Positions 32,510 to 41,175 of a stretch of DNA of 64,000 bases are shown piece after piece. Source of the stretch: Allopusillimonas lactea (GTDB lineage: Bacteria; Pseudomonadota; Gammaproteobacteria; Burkholderiales; Burkholderiaceae_B); assembly GCF_021653995.1 (NCBI RefSeq), contig NZ_JAJJOZ010000001.1, positions 558,001 through 622,000 on the forward strand. Direction: 5' to 3'. Position 1 is the first letter of the stretch; every line of letters starts with the position of its first letter. The notes under the pieces are model-generated. The model was not told the origin of the DNA and ran no database searches. It worked only from the letters and a program-made list of their open reading frames with translations. The position numbers and the translations under genes were made by a program.

Positions 32510-33820
32510 TCAGAGCATCGGCGGCCCGCCGGATTGCGGCGGCGACGCGGCGCCCGCGCCCGGATGGCGCCAAGCCGCCGCCAGGTCCCCGCCCGATGGC
32601 GCTTGGTACAAGCGCAGCGACATCTCGGGCAAAATGGCCAGCAGGTGATCAAAAATATCGCCTTGGATGCGTTCGTAATCGACCCACGCGGTATTGGCGG
32701 AGAAGCAATAAACCTCCACCGGCACACCCTCCGAATCCGGCTCCATCATGCGTACAATCATCGTCATGTCCCGCCGCAACGCCTCGTGGTGCTGGAGATA
32801 GGCCAAGGCGTAGGCCCGGAAAGTGCCCAGGTTGGTCAGCCTGCGCCGGTTGACCTCTTGCGCACCCAGCTCGCCCAGTGCGCGATTGCTTTCCTCGAGC
32901 TCGCGCTGCTTGCCTGCCAGGTAGTCGCGCAGCAGCGCAAACCGGCCCAGGGCCACAATCTCTTCCTCATCCAGAAACCGCACCGTGCTGGCGTCGATGC
33001 GCAGGGTGCGCTTGATGCGCCGGCCGCCCGATTCGAACATGTAGCGGAAATTGCGGTAACTCTCGGAGAACAGCTTGTACGTGGGGATGGTAGTGACTGT
33101 CTTGTCCCAGTTCTGGACTTTGACGGTATGCAGCGCCATGTCGATTACAAAGCCGTCCGCACCCGCCTGAGGCATCTGGATCCAGTCGCCGATGCGCAAC
33201 ATATCGTTGGTGGTCATCTGCGTGCTGGCCACCAGCGACAGCAAGGTATCCTTGAACACCAGCAGCAGCACGGCAGACAATGCTCCCAGGCCGGAAAGCA
33301 TCAGCAGCGGCGAGCGATCGACCAAAAGCGAAATGACCAGGACGAAGCAGATTATCCACAACAGGATTTTGCCGAGCTCGAGATAGCCCTTGATCGAACG
33401 TGTTTGCGCGCGCCGGGTTTCGGCATAGACGTCCTGCCAGGCCGACAATGCGCCACTGAGCGCCTGGAAGATGAAAATGAGGCCCGCCGCCAGAAAAACC
33501 TTGGCGATGATCGCGCTGTATTGCGGCTGCAGCGGCAGCAGGCCGATATTAACGACAACCACCAGCAGGGGCACCGCGTAGCTGATGCTGCGGAAGACCC
33601 GGCGGCGCGACAGGGCTGATGCCCAATCATCGCGCCCCATCGCTGTGAGCGTGCGGCGGGCGATGGTGGCCAGCACCCGCGCAGTAAGCCAACCGGCCAG
33701 CGCCATCAGCAGCGCAAGCGCCAGCAGGCCGACGGCGACCTGCCCCCAGAGCGTATCGGGCAGATAGCCGGCCAATTGCAGATCGGCCAGCCACCTTGCG
33801 GGCAAAGCGTCTTTTTCCAT
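32510..33820 (-). CDS. MscS-family mechanosensitive channel (YbdG-like)
   Basis: This 436-aa inner-membrane protein protects against osmotic downshock. About five hydrophobic segments precede the conserved MscS pore and beta-domain: LSGLGALSAVLLLVFKDTLLSL, then RIGDWIQMPQAGADGFVIDMALHTVKVQNWDKTVT split over residues ~205-240. Length and the extended C-terminal helical region resemble E. coli YbdG (MscM) more than MscS. It is divergent from argH with only 70 bp between the starts, and it lies upstream of the PII gene. Confidence 0.88.
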   Translation of the reverse strand: MEKDALPARWLADLQLAGYLPDTLWGQVAVGLLALALLMALAGWLTARVLATIARRTLTAMGRDDWASALSRRRVFRSISYAVPLLVVVVNIGLLPLQPQYSAIIAKVFLAAGLIFIFQALSGALSAWQDVYAETRRAQTRSIKGYLELGKILLWIICFVLVISLLVDRSPLLMLSGLGALSAVLLLVFKDTLLSLVASTQMTTNDMLRIGDWIQMPQAGADGFVIDMALHTVKVQNWDKTVTTIPTYKLFSESYRNFRYMFESGGRRIKRTLRIDASTVRFLDEEEIVALGRFALLRDYLAGKQRELEESNRALGELGAQEVNRRRLTNLGTFRAYALAYLQHHEALRRDMTMIVRMMEPDSEGVPVEVYCFSANTAWVDYERIQGDIFDHLLAILPEMSLRLYQAPSGGDLAAAWRHPGAGAASPPQSGGPPML

Positions 33821-33852
33821 AATGGGCGTAAATATAACGCACCCGTTGTCCC

Positions 33853-33881
33853 TTATTAACGCAACCGCTCTCCCTTATAAT
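33853..33881 (+). promoter_or_regulatory. argH promoter, -10 only ten bases from the start codon
   Basis: A perfect TATAAT lies at 33876-33881. With 17-bp spacing, TTATTA (33853-33858) is a weak -35. Transcription would begin at about 33888-33891, essentially at the argH ATG (33891). No ribosome-binding site precedes that ATG, which fits a leaderless message. Confidence 0.55.
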
Positions 33882-33890
33882 TGCCCCACT

Positions 33891-35312
33891 ATGGCACAAA
33901 ACACTTCTTCCGACCTGCAGAATCAGTTTGCAAACAAGGCGCAGGCCTGGTCCGCCCGCTTTTCCGAGCCGGTGTCCGATCTGGTCAAGCGCTACACCGC
34001 GTCTGTCGATTTCGACAAGCGGCTGGCCGTTTTCGACATCCAGGGTTCGCTGGCTCATGCCGACATGCTGGCTGCCGTGGGCGTCATCAGCACCGACGAC
34101 AAGGCTGCCATCGAACAGGGCATGGCCACCATCCTGGCCGAAATCCAGGCCGGCGGTTTTGAATGGTCGCTCGATCTGGAAGACGTACACCTGAACATCG
34201 AAAAGCGTCTGGTCGAGCTCATCGGCGATGCCGGCAAGCGCCTGCACACCGGCCGATCGCGCAACGACCAGGTGGCTACCGATATCCGCCTGTGGCTGCG
34301 CAACGAAATCGACATCGCGCTCGACCTGCTGCGCCAGTTGCGCCTGCGCTTGGCCGAACTGGCAAGCCATCACGCGGCCACTATCATGCCAGGCTTTACA
34401 CACCTTCAGGTGGCACAACCCGTCACCTTCGGGCACCATCTGTTGGCCTACGCTGAAATGTTTGGCCGCGATGCCGAGCGGCTGGCCGATTGCCGCCGCC
34501 GCGTCAATCGCCTGCCACTGGGTGCCGCCGCCCTGGCCGGCACCACGTTCCCCATCGACCGCGAACGCGTGGCCAAGACGCTGGGCTTCGACGCCGTCTG
34601 CCGCAACTCTCTTGACGCCGTGTCCGACCGCGACTTCGCCATCGAGTTCTGCGCAGCCGCGGCGCTCATCATGACGCATATCTCGCGCCTGTCCGAAGAG
34701 CTGGTGCTCTGGATGAGCCCGCGCGTGGGGTTCATCGACCTGGCCGACCGCTTCTGCACCGGCAGTTCTATCATGCCGCAAAAAAAGAACCCTGATGTGC
34801 CCGAACTGGCGCGCGGCAAGACAGGCCGCGTCAACGGCCACCTTATTGCACTGCTGACACTGATGAAAGGCCAGCCGCTGGCCTACAACAAAGACAACCA
34901 GGAAGACAAAGAGGGCTTATTCGACGCCGCTGACACGGTCCGCGACACGCTCACCATCTTTGCGGACATGGTGGGCGGCATCAAGGTCAAACCGGAGGCC
35001 ATGCGCAGCGCCGCGCTGCAAGGCTATGCCACGGCCACAGATCTGGCCGATTACCTGGTCAAGAAAGGCGTGCCCTTCCGCGATGCCCACGAAACCGTGG
35101 CCCACGCCGTGCGCGCCTGCGAAGACAAGGGCTGCGACCTGGCCGACCTTTCCTTGCAGGAGCTCCAGCAGTTCCATGCCTCCATCGAGGCCGACGTGCA
35201 TCAGGTGCTTACGCTTGAAGGGTCGGTGGCGGCCCGCAACCATATCGGCGGCACGGCGCCTGAACGCGTCAAGGCCGAGGCCGAGCGCCTCATCGCCGAA
35301 ACGCGCGGCTAG
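33891..35312 (+). CDS. argH: Argininosuccinate lyase
   Basis: It splits argininosuccinate into arginine and fumarate, the last step of arginine synthesis. The 473-aa protein contains HTGRSRNDQVATD, the His-containing FTHLQVAQPVTFGHH, and the fumarase/lyase signature GSSIMPQKKNPD with the catalytic Ser loop. I placed the start at 33891 because the family begins just before FANKAQAWSARF; the frame upstream reads through the promoter. It has no Shine-Dalgarno sequence. Confidence 0.95.
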   Translation: MAQNTSSDLQNQFANKAQAWSARFSEPVSDLVKRYTASVDFDKRLAVFDIQGSLAHADMLAAVGVISTDDKAAIEQGMATILAEIQAGGFEWSLDLEDVHLNIEKRLVELIGDAGKRLHTGRSRNDQVATDIRLWLRNEIDIALDLLRQLRLRLAELASHHAATIMPGFTHLQVAQPVTFGHHLLAYAEMFGRDAERLADCRRRVNRLPLGAAALAGTTFPIDRERVAKTLGFDAVCRNSLDAVSDRDFAIEFCAAAALIMTHISRLSEELVLWMSPRVGFIDLADRFCTGSSIMPQKKNPDVPELARGKTGRVNGHLIALLTLMKGQPLAYNKDNQEDKEGLFDAADTVRDTLTIFADMVGGIKVKPEAMRSAALQGYATATDLADYLVKKGVPFRDAHETVAHAVRACEDKGCDLADLSLQELQQFHASIEADVHQVLTLEGSVAARNHIGGTAPERVKAEAERLIAETRG

Positions 35313-35357
35313 TTTCAACCCGCCACGCTACCGACTGCTAACGCCGATATACCAACT

Positions 35358-35397
35358 GCCCCGCAGCGGCTGGACTTCAATCCAGTTACTGCGGGGC
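35358..35397. terminator. Hairpin between convergent argH and rlmD
   Basis: Perfect 9-bp GC-rich arms at 35358-35366 and 35389-35397 enclose a smaller TGGA/TCCA hairpin. It is 45 bp after the argH stop, with a short AT-rich tail (GAATCATTTAT). It probably ends argH transcripts and could also stop rlmD read-through. Confidence 0.6.
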
Positions 35398-35563
35398 GAA
35401 TCATTTATAAACGCGATTTCTTTGCCGCCGGCCCGCGCAAGGCCCGCAAGGGCCAAGCGTGCAGCCTCTGCGAAGCAGGAACCCACCGAAGCGACGCACA
35501 GCAGCCTTGCGCCGCTGTGAGCGCCGTAGGAATCCCCTTTCTTTAGGGAGGGGAGAATGCCAA

Positions 35564-36877
35564 TCAGGCCTGGAATACAGCAATGGATTCGACGTGCCCG
35601 GTATGGGGAAACATATTGATGACGCCGGCGGCGGCCAGGTGATAGCCGCCCTCTCGCACCAGGATACCTGCGTCACGCGCCAGTGTGCCGGGGCTGCATG
35701 ACACGTATACGATGCGTTGCGGCCGTTCGTGCGGCGCCAGCGCAACCAGCGCCCGGGATACCGCTTCGGCGCCGTCGCGCGGCGGGTCGATCAGCATACG
35801 GTCAAATACGCCCAGGCCGCGCAGCCATGCCTCGTCCACTTCAAACAGATTCAGGGTGGCAAATTGCGTCTTGCCCTCAAGGCCATGATGTTTCGCCGCC
35901 TCGAGCGCGCGATCGGTCAGCGCTTTGCTGCCCTCCACGCCTATGACGTGCGCCGCCCGCGTGGCCAGCGGCAGCGTAAAGTTGCCCAGGCCACAGAACA
36001 GGTCGGCGACACGGTCGCCTGGCTGCGGATCCAGCAGGCCGAGTGCGCGAGACACCAGCGCCTGATTGATCTGGTGATTGACCTGTGTAAAGTCGGTAGG
36101 CTTGAAGGGCATGCGCAAGCCAAACTCAGGCAAGGCATAAGCAAGGCGATCCGCGTCGGCCGCATCCAGCGGGTGGACGGTTTCGGGCCCCTTGGGCTGC
36201 AGCCACCAGCATACGCTGTGCTCGGCGGCAAACGCGCGCAGACGGGCGACATCGCCGGCGGACAAGGGTTCCATGTGGCGCAACAGCAGGACTGTGGTGC
36301 CGTCGCCTACCGCCACCTCGATTTGCGGAATGCGATCGGGTTGGTCAAGCTGGCCAACCAGCGCCCGTAGCGGGACGAGCAGCGCCGACACATGCGGCGG
36401 CAGCACCAGGCACCGCGCCATGTCGGCCACATAACTGCCTCGCCGCTCGCGAAACCCAACCAGCACGCCACCTTTCTTGCGCACCACCCGCACCGACAGG
36501 CGGGCGCGGTAGCGATAACCCCAGGCGGGGCCATGCATGGGTGGCAGCATGCGCTCGGCGCGCACTTTGCCAATATGCGCCAAGGCGTCTTCCAGCACAC
36601 GCTGTTTCACGGCGACCTGTGCCGAAGGCTCCAGATGCTGCATGGCACAGCCCCCGCAGACGCCGAAATACGGACAGGGCGGCTCGACGCGCTGCGACGA
36701 CGCGCGCACGATGCGCTCAACCCGAGCGGTATCGTATGAAGGCTTGCGCCGTGTGACGGTGACCTGCACACGCTCGCCGGGCAGCGCCCCTTCGACAAAA
36801 ACAACCTTGCCCTCGCGACGCGCAATGCCACGCGCTTCGAGATCCAGGGATTCGATATCCAGTACTTCCAGAGTCAT
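35564..36877 (-). CDS. rlmD: 23S rRNA (uracil(1939)-C5)-methyltransferase
   Basis: It methylates U1939 of 23S rRNA and carries a 4Fe-4S cluster. The 437-aa protein has an N-terminal TRAM domain (residues ~1-58), cluster cysteines C68, C74, C77 (CPYFGVCGGC) and C156 (ARCLVLP), the SAM site DLFCGLGNFTLPLA, DPPRDGAE and the catalytic Cys in VYVSCSPGTLARD. All key residues are present. It lies at the distal end of a minus-strand run starting with surE, separated from the LTXXQ gene by a strong hairpin. Confidence 0.94.
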   Translation of the reverse strand: MTLEVLDIESLDLEARGIARREGKVVFVEGALPGERVQVTVTRRKPSYDTARVERIVRASSQRVEPPCPYFGVCGGCAMQHLEPSAQVAVKQRVLEDALAHIGKVRAERMLPPMHGPAWGYRYRARLSVRVVRKKGGVLVGFRERRGSYVADMARCLVLPPHVSALLVPLRALVGQLDQPDRIPQIEVAVGDGTTVLLLRHMEPLSAGDVARLRAFAAEHSVCWWLQPKGPETVHPLDAADADRLAYALPEFGLRMPFKPTDFTQVNHQINQALVSRALGLLDPQPGDRVADLFCGLGNFTLPLATRAAHVIGVEGSKALTDRALEAAKHHGLEGKTQFATLNLFEVDEAWLRGLGVFDRMLIDPPRDGAEAVSRALVALAPHERPQRIVYVSCSPGTLARDAGILVREGGYHLAAAGVINMFPHTGHVESIAVFQA

Positions 36878-36928
36878 GTGTGGGGTGTCCTGATCAGGCA
36901 GGCGGGAATTTTAACTCCGATATGACGA

Positions 36929-36962
36929 GGCTGCCCGCCAGTATACGTACTGGCGGGCAGCC
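36929..36962. terminator. Strong hairpin between LTXXQ gene and rlmD
   Basis: A perfect 15-bp stem (36929-36943 with 36948-36962) closed by a TACG tetraloop lies 25 bases after the LTXXQ stop. There is no immediate U-run on the minus strand; the first T-rich stretch (GTTAAAATT) is ~20 bases on. Probably a terminator or a strong mRNA 3'-end stabiliser. Confidence 0.65.
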
Positions 36963-36987
36963 TTCCTCAGCCTGCCGCAAGAAACTA

Positions 36988-37638
36988 TCAGGACGCGCTG
37001 GCCCCCGCCTTGGGCGCAGCTTGTGTGGCGCCCTGCTGCCCGGCTTCGGCGGCGTGCTTCTGGTGCCGCTCGGCGGCCCGTTGAGCAAACTTCTCCGTGC
37101 GATCGGCCAATTGCTTGGCGATTTTTTCGTGCTGCGTGGCATCCAGTGCGTCCCAGACAGCAAGCCACTTTTTATCCTGCTCGGCCCGCTCGGCCTGCGC
37201 TTTTTCGTGCATGTCGCGCTGCTGTGCCAGCGCGGACTTGGGATCAAGTTTTCCCGATTTCAGTTGCTCGGCGCGTGCCTTGTGTACATCGCTCATGGCG
37301 TCGCGGTGTGCCGTGCGCGCTGCCTCGCCGGCACTCTTGGCATCCGCGATCAGCGCCTTCTGCTTGTCGGTGAGATTGAGCGTTTCCACGAACGATGACT
37401 TCAGCGGGCCATAGCCCGGCACCCACAAGCCGACATCACGCATTTGGCGATGATGCTTGCCGTGCATGCCGCGGCCGTCACGCATGCCATGATGGCCGGA
37501 GTGCGGCGCCACAACCTGTTGCTCGCTACCCGGCGTGGCCGTGGTTGCAGGGGCAGCCAGCGTCTGGCCGGCCCCGAGGGCCAGTGCGACTGCAGCGGCG
37601 GCGATTTTGGCGGTGAAGGAAAGCGATTTGGCTTGCAT
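36988..37638 (-). CDS. Spy/CpxP-like LTXXQ-motif periplasmic protein
   Basis: This 216-aa exported protein has a signal peptide (residues ~1-28, ending QTLAAP). A His/Met-rich segment (HHGMRDGRGMHGKHHRQM) follows, then a long helical region with two LTXXQ-type boxes, LNLTDKQKAL and LDATQHEKI. Spy and CpxP relatives are periplasmic chaperones or stress sensors, and the His/Met-rich part could bind metal. The tail is Ala/Gln-rich. AAGGA upstream fixes the ATG at 37638. Confidence 0.85.
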   Translation of the reverse strand: MQAKSLSFTAKIAAAAVALALGAGQTLAAPATTATPGSEQQVVAPHSGHHGMRDGRGMHGKHHRQMRDVGLWVPGYGPLKSSFVETLNLTDKQKALIADAKSAGEAARTAHRDAMSDVHKARAEQLKSGKLDPKSALAQQRDMHEKAQAERAEQDKKWLAVWDALDATQHEKIAKQLADRTEKFAQRAAERHQKHAAEAGQQGATQAAPKAGASAS

Positions 37639-37761
37639 GTTGAGGTTCCTTGGTGTGTATTCGGGAGCCCTCAGTATGCCGCCACAGGCGTTTCTCGCTT
37701 GTTTCATGCACGCATGCAATTCTTTCAGCCTGTTGCGCGCTTGGGGTTCGCCCCTGCAAAC

Positions 37762-38553
37762 CTAGGCCGCGCCGGTGTCTTCCCAGGCCGCCAGATACTC
37801 GCGCCAGTGCGACGCGTCACTGGCCCGCAGCGTGTCGCGCACCAGCGCAACCTCGGCCTCGTAGGCTTCACGGTGCAGTTCGCCACGCAGAAAGCAGAAA
37901 CGACAGTACACCAGCCAGGTATTGACGACATCAGTTTCGCAATATGCACGAACTTCGTCTGCCCGCCCTTCCGACCACGCACGCCACACTTGGCTGCCGT
38001 CCATGCCGAGCTTGCCGGGAAACCCGCAGAGCTTGGCCAACTCGTCGAGCGGCGCATTGGCCCGCCCGTTGTATTTAGCCAGCACGTCCATCAGGTCGAT
38101 GTGGCGGTTGTGATAGCGGCTGATGTAGTTGTTGAACTTGAAATCGCGATCGTCGTCGCCCATGTCCCAGTAGCGCGGCGCCTGCACCCCGTGGATGAGG
38201 CTGCGGTAGTGCAGCACCGGCAGGTCGAAGCCCGAGCCATTCCAGCTGACCAGACGCGGTGTGTAGCGTTCGATGGTCTTGAAGAAACCGGAAATGAGCA
38301 CGGATTCGGGATCATCGGCATTGCCCAGCGTTTTGACGCGAAAGCCCTGGTCGTCGCGAAACACACAGCCCACCACCGCCACCTTCTGCAAGTGCAAGGG
38401 CAGGAAGTCTGTGCCATGCGACGCCATGCGGGCGGCCATGGCCGCCTCGATGACCTGCGCATCTGTCATGGATGCATCCCAGTCGGGATTTAGCCTGCGC
38501 AGGCCCTGAGCGTCGGGGATGGTTTCGAGATCGAAGACCAGGACAGGCGTCAT
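37762..38553 (-). CDS. 3'-5' exonuclease, PolB-exonuclease-like (DEDD, PF10108)
   Basis: This 263-aa stand-alone proofreading-type nuclease has the DEDD acidic residues in VLVFDLETIPD (exo I), WNGSGFDLPVLHYR (exo II) and a C-terminal CETDVVNTWLVYCR (exo III). The physiological substrate is unknown. Its start overlaps the nlpD stop by four bases (ATGA), so it belongs to the surE-pcm-nlpD operon and occupies the place that rpoS has in many relatives. Confidence 0.9.
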   Translation of the reverse strand: MTPVLVFDLETIPDAQGLRRLNPDWDASMTDAQVIEAAMAARMASHGTDFLPLHLQKVAVVGCVFRDDQGFRVKTLGNADDPESVLISGFFKTIERYTPRLVSWNGSGFDLPVLHYRSLIHGVQAPRYWDMGDDDRDFKFNNYISRYHNRHIDLMDVLAKYNGRANAPLDELAKLCGFPGKLGMDGSQVWRAWSEGRADEVRAYCETDVVNTWLVYCRFCFLRGELHREAYEAEVALVRDTLRASDASHWREYLAAWEDTGAA

Positions 38554-39362
38554 CGTACCGGCAAATAAGCCATGGGGTTGGCGGGCGTACCGCGGCGCCG
38601 GATCTCGAAGTGCAGACGGGGCGAGCTTGTATCGGTTTGGCCCAAGGCAGCGATTTTGTCGCCCTTTTTGACCTGTTGGCCAGTTTTTACCAAGAGCTGG
38701 TCGTTATGGGCATAGGCCGTCACGAAACCATCTTTATGACCAAGCAGGATGAGGTTGCCCAATCCCCTGACCCCATTGCCGGCGTACATGACATTACCAT
38801 CGGCCGCCGCATAGATGGGATCCCCGATCTTGCCGGCAATGTCTATGCCCTTGGTATTGCTGTTGAAGCCCTGGATGATGTCGCCCGACGCAGGCCAGCC
38901 CCAGCTTACCAAGGCTGCGTCGTCGGCGCGTGCGGTGGTGGTGGGCTCGGCGGTTTCGACCGGCGTGACGGGGATGGCTTGGGCTGGGCCGGCGCTCGAG
39001 GCGGGCGCGGGGCTGGGCGCCGGGGCGGAGCCATTCAGGCGTAGCACCTGGCCAACACGCAGCACATTGCTGTTGCCGATGTTGTTCAGACGGGCCAGTT
39101 CGCCGACATCCATGTTGTTGGCTTGAGCGATCTTGTACAGCGTGTCGCCCGGCCGCACGGTATACGTTGCCCCGCCCGTTGAAGGCGCGGCAGAGGACGA
39201 CCCTGCGGACATATCGGCGATGGGCGCGCGCTTTGACGTGGGCGCGCAGCCGGCAAGCAGCGCGCTGCCCACAACGGCAACCAGCGCCAGCCTTCGAAAG
39301 CCCGACCGCATCGTATTTCTGGATGTCAGCGCCACTTGGGACGCCGCAGCCACTGCATACAT
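38550..39362 (-). CDS. nlpD: NlpD-like LysM/LytM lipoprotein
   Basis: This outer-membrane lipoprotein activates a periplasmic amidase during cell division. The 270-aa protein has lipobox LAGC (Cys39), a LysM domain (YTVRPGDTLYKIAQANNMDV), a Pro/Ala linker, and a LytM domain in which the zinc ligands are lost (KGIDIAG instead of Hx3D; RLHFE instead of HLHFE), as in E. coli NlpD. So it is a regulator, not a peptidase. The ATG at 39362 is supported by AGGAG eight bases upstream, although the signal peptide proper starts about residue 18. Confidence 0.93.
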   Translation of the reverse strand: MYAVAAASQVALTSRNTMRSGFRRLALVAVVGSALLAGCAPTSKRAPIADMSAGSSSAAPSTGGATYTVRPGDTLYKIAQANNMDVGELARLNNIGNSNVLRVGQVLRLNGSAPAPSPAPASSAGPAQAIPVTPVETAEPTTTARADDAALVSWGWPASGDIIQGFNSNTKGIDIAGKIGDPIYAAADGNVMYAGNGVRGLGNLILLGHKDGFVTAYAHNDQLLVKTGQQVKKGDKIAALGQTDTSSPRLHFEIRRRGTPANPMAYLPVR

Positions 39363-39375
39363 AGAGTTCTCCTGG

Positions 39376-40326
39376 CTAATAGGATTGGAGGCCCGAGCGC
39401 AGCGGCACGAAACGCACCGGCTCGAGTTCGGTACGGCGCCAGGATGTGGCGCCTGTACGCTCGAGCAGGATCAGGCGTTGCGCCGTCGTGCCCTCGGGAG
39501 CAATCAATCGGCCCCCAATGGCGAGCTGCTCAAGCAGCGCCTGGGGGATTTTAATTCCGGCCGCGGCGACGATAATTGCGTCAAAAGGCGCCACACCGGG
39601 TAAACCTGCCATGCCATCGCCGAAGATCAACCGCACGCGCGACACAAGCTTCAGGGCTCGCATCCTGTCGCGCGCGGGATCATACAAACCGCGTATGCGC
39701 TCGATGGCATGCACTTCTTTGATGAACTGCGCCAGCACGGCAGCCTGATAGCCGCAGCCAGCGCCTACTTCCAGTACTTTAACCGGAACCCGATTTTCGC
39801 ACACCGCCGCGATCATGCGCGCCACGACCCATGGCTGGGAAATCGTCTGGCCGTGGCCAATAGGCAGCGCGGCGTCCTCGTAGGCACGGCTGGCCAGCCC
39901 TTCGTCGACGAAAAGGTGGCGCGGCACGGCGCGCATCGCCTCGAGCACCCGTTCATCGGCAATACCGCCGCTGCGCAGGCGCTGCACCATATTGGCTCTC
40001 AGGCGGTCGGAATTCAGACCGAGGTTGGACAGCTGACGCCCGGTATCCGCCGGGCGAATCAGCGCCGGCGGCGGCGCGGAGGCTTGCGACGCCAGGCGAT
40101 GAGGCGCCGAGGGCCGCCCTGCCGGTACCCCGCCCTGTGCGTTGGCGGCCCACGCTGGACGCGGGGGCGGCGCGGCGGCGTCGCCAGCGGCAGCCTTGTC
40201 GAGCGGAACGGCCTTGACGATGCGCGTATTGCTGTTGGATGCGGACACACCGCCGCCGAGGCTGGAGCGCCCGAAACGGTTATGCGTGCCGGCCCGGAAG
40301 GGCGAAGGGGCTAGGGGTTTGCGCAT
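39376..40326 (-). CDS. pcm: Protein-L-isoaspartate O-methyltransferase with long N-terminal extension
   Basis: It repairs isoaspartyl residues in aged proteins using SAM. The catalytic part (from about residue 100) has AMRAVPRHLFVDEGLASRAYED, PIGHGQTISQPWVVARM and the SAM loop LEVGAGCGYQAAVLAQ. The first ~100 residues are low-complexity Ala/Pro/Gly/Ser-rich, far longer than the usual ~210-aa enzyme, and the gene overlaps surE by 16 bases. No internal ATG before residue 110 has a convincing ribosome site, so the extension may be real. Confidence 0.9.
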   Translation of the reverse strand: MRKPLAPSPFRAGTHNRFGRSSLGGGVSASNSNTRIVKAVPLDKAAAGDAAAPPPRPAWAANAQGGVPAGRPSAPHRLASQASAPPPALIRPADTGRQLSNLGLNSDRLRANMVQRLRSGGIADERVLEAMRAVPRHLFVDEGLASRAYEDAALPIGHGQTISQPWVVARMIAAVCENRVPVKVLEVGAGCGYQAAVLAQFIKEVHAIERIRGLYDPARDRMRALKLVSRVRLIFGDGMAGLPGVAPFDAIIVAAAGIKIPQALLEQLAIGGRLIAPEGTTAQRLILLERTGATSWRRTELEPVRFVPLRSGLQSY

Positions 40327-41069
40327 AGCGGCTTTGCCCAGGCCCGGACATCATCGAGTTGTTGATAATTCGTGAGATCGAAGCGCAGCGGCGTAATCGA
40401 CACGGTGTTTTGCTCGATGGCGCCAAAGTCGGTGTCTTCGGCCGCGTCGGAGACGCTGCCCACAGGGCCGATCCAGTATACGGTGTCGCCATAGGGCGTG
40501 CTGGTCTTGACGACTGGCTCGGAGGGATGCCGCTTGCCTAGCCGCGTGACGCGCATATCGCCCATGGCATCGCCCGGCACCGCGGGAATATTGACGTTGA
40601 GCAGGAAATTGCCGGGCAGCGGGGATTCGGTATAGCGTTGCACGACGCGCCGCGCAACCGCGGCGGCCGCATCGAGGTGGTCCCAGCCCTTGCGTACCAA
40701 TGAAAACGCAATGGAAGGGATGCCGAACAGATAGCCTTCTGTGGCGGCGGCGACGGTGCCCGAATAAAGCGTGTCTTCGCCCATGTTGGCGCCGTTGTTA
40801 ATGCCAGAAACGACGAGATCGGGGCGGAAATCGAGTAGGCCTGTAAGGGCGATGTGGACGCAGTCGGAAGGCGTGCCGTTGACGTAGTGATAGCCATTAC
40901 CAGCCTGGCGCACCCACAGCGGCCGATTCAGAGTGAGCGAGTTGGACGAACCGCTGCAGTTGGTTTCGGGCGCGACCACCGTCAGTTCGCCGAGCCCGTC
41001 GAGCGCGCGCACGAGTGCCTCGATACCGGGAGCGTTGTAGCCATCATCGTTGGATACCAGTATGCGCAT
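40311..41069 (-). CDS. surE: 5'/3'-nucleotidase SurE
   Basis: This metal-dependent nucleotidase and exopolyphosphatase acts on nucleoside monophosphates. The 252-aa protein begins MRILVSNDDGYNAPGIEAL with the metal-binding Asp8-Asp9, then VVAPETNCSGSSNSLTL and LVVSGINNGANMGEDTLYSGTV. It is the first gene of the surE-pcm-nlpD-exonuclease operon, a classic stress-survival group. Confidence 0.96.
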   Translation of the reverse strand: MRILVSNDDGYNAPGIEALVRALDGLGELTVVAPETNCSGSSNSLTLNRPLWVRQAGNGYHYVNGTPSDCVHIALTGLLDFRPDLVVSGINNGANMGEDTLYSGTVAAATEGYLFGIPSIAFSLVRKGWDHLDAAAAVARRVVQRYTESPLPGNFLLNVNIPAVPGDAMGDMRVTRLGKRHPSEPVVKTSTPYGDTVYWIGPVGSVSDAAEDTDFGAIEQNTVSITPLRFDLTNYQQLDDVRAWAKPLCANP

Positions 41070-41175
41070 TGCCTTTCACAGCCATCAACCGAACGTAGCG
41101 AATTGTACCTGTTGGTTTTGGTATTTTGTGCGGCACGGGTAGAATCGGGCCGCGGTCACTCTTCGAAAACATACC

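Noticed and set aside
35401..35563. Short ORFs between argH and rlmD considered as a small gene
   Set aside because: No ribosome site or conserved composition; the stretch looks like degraded non-coding DNA.
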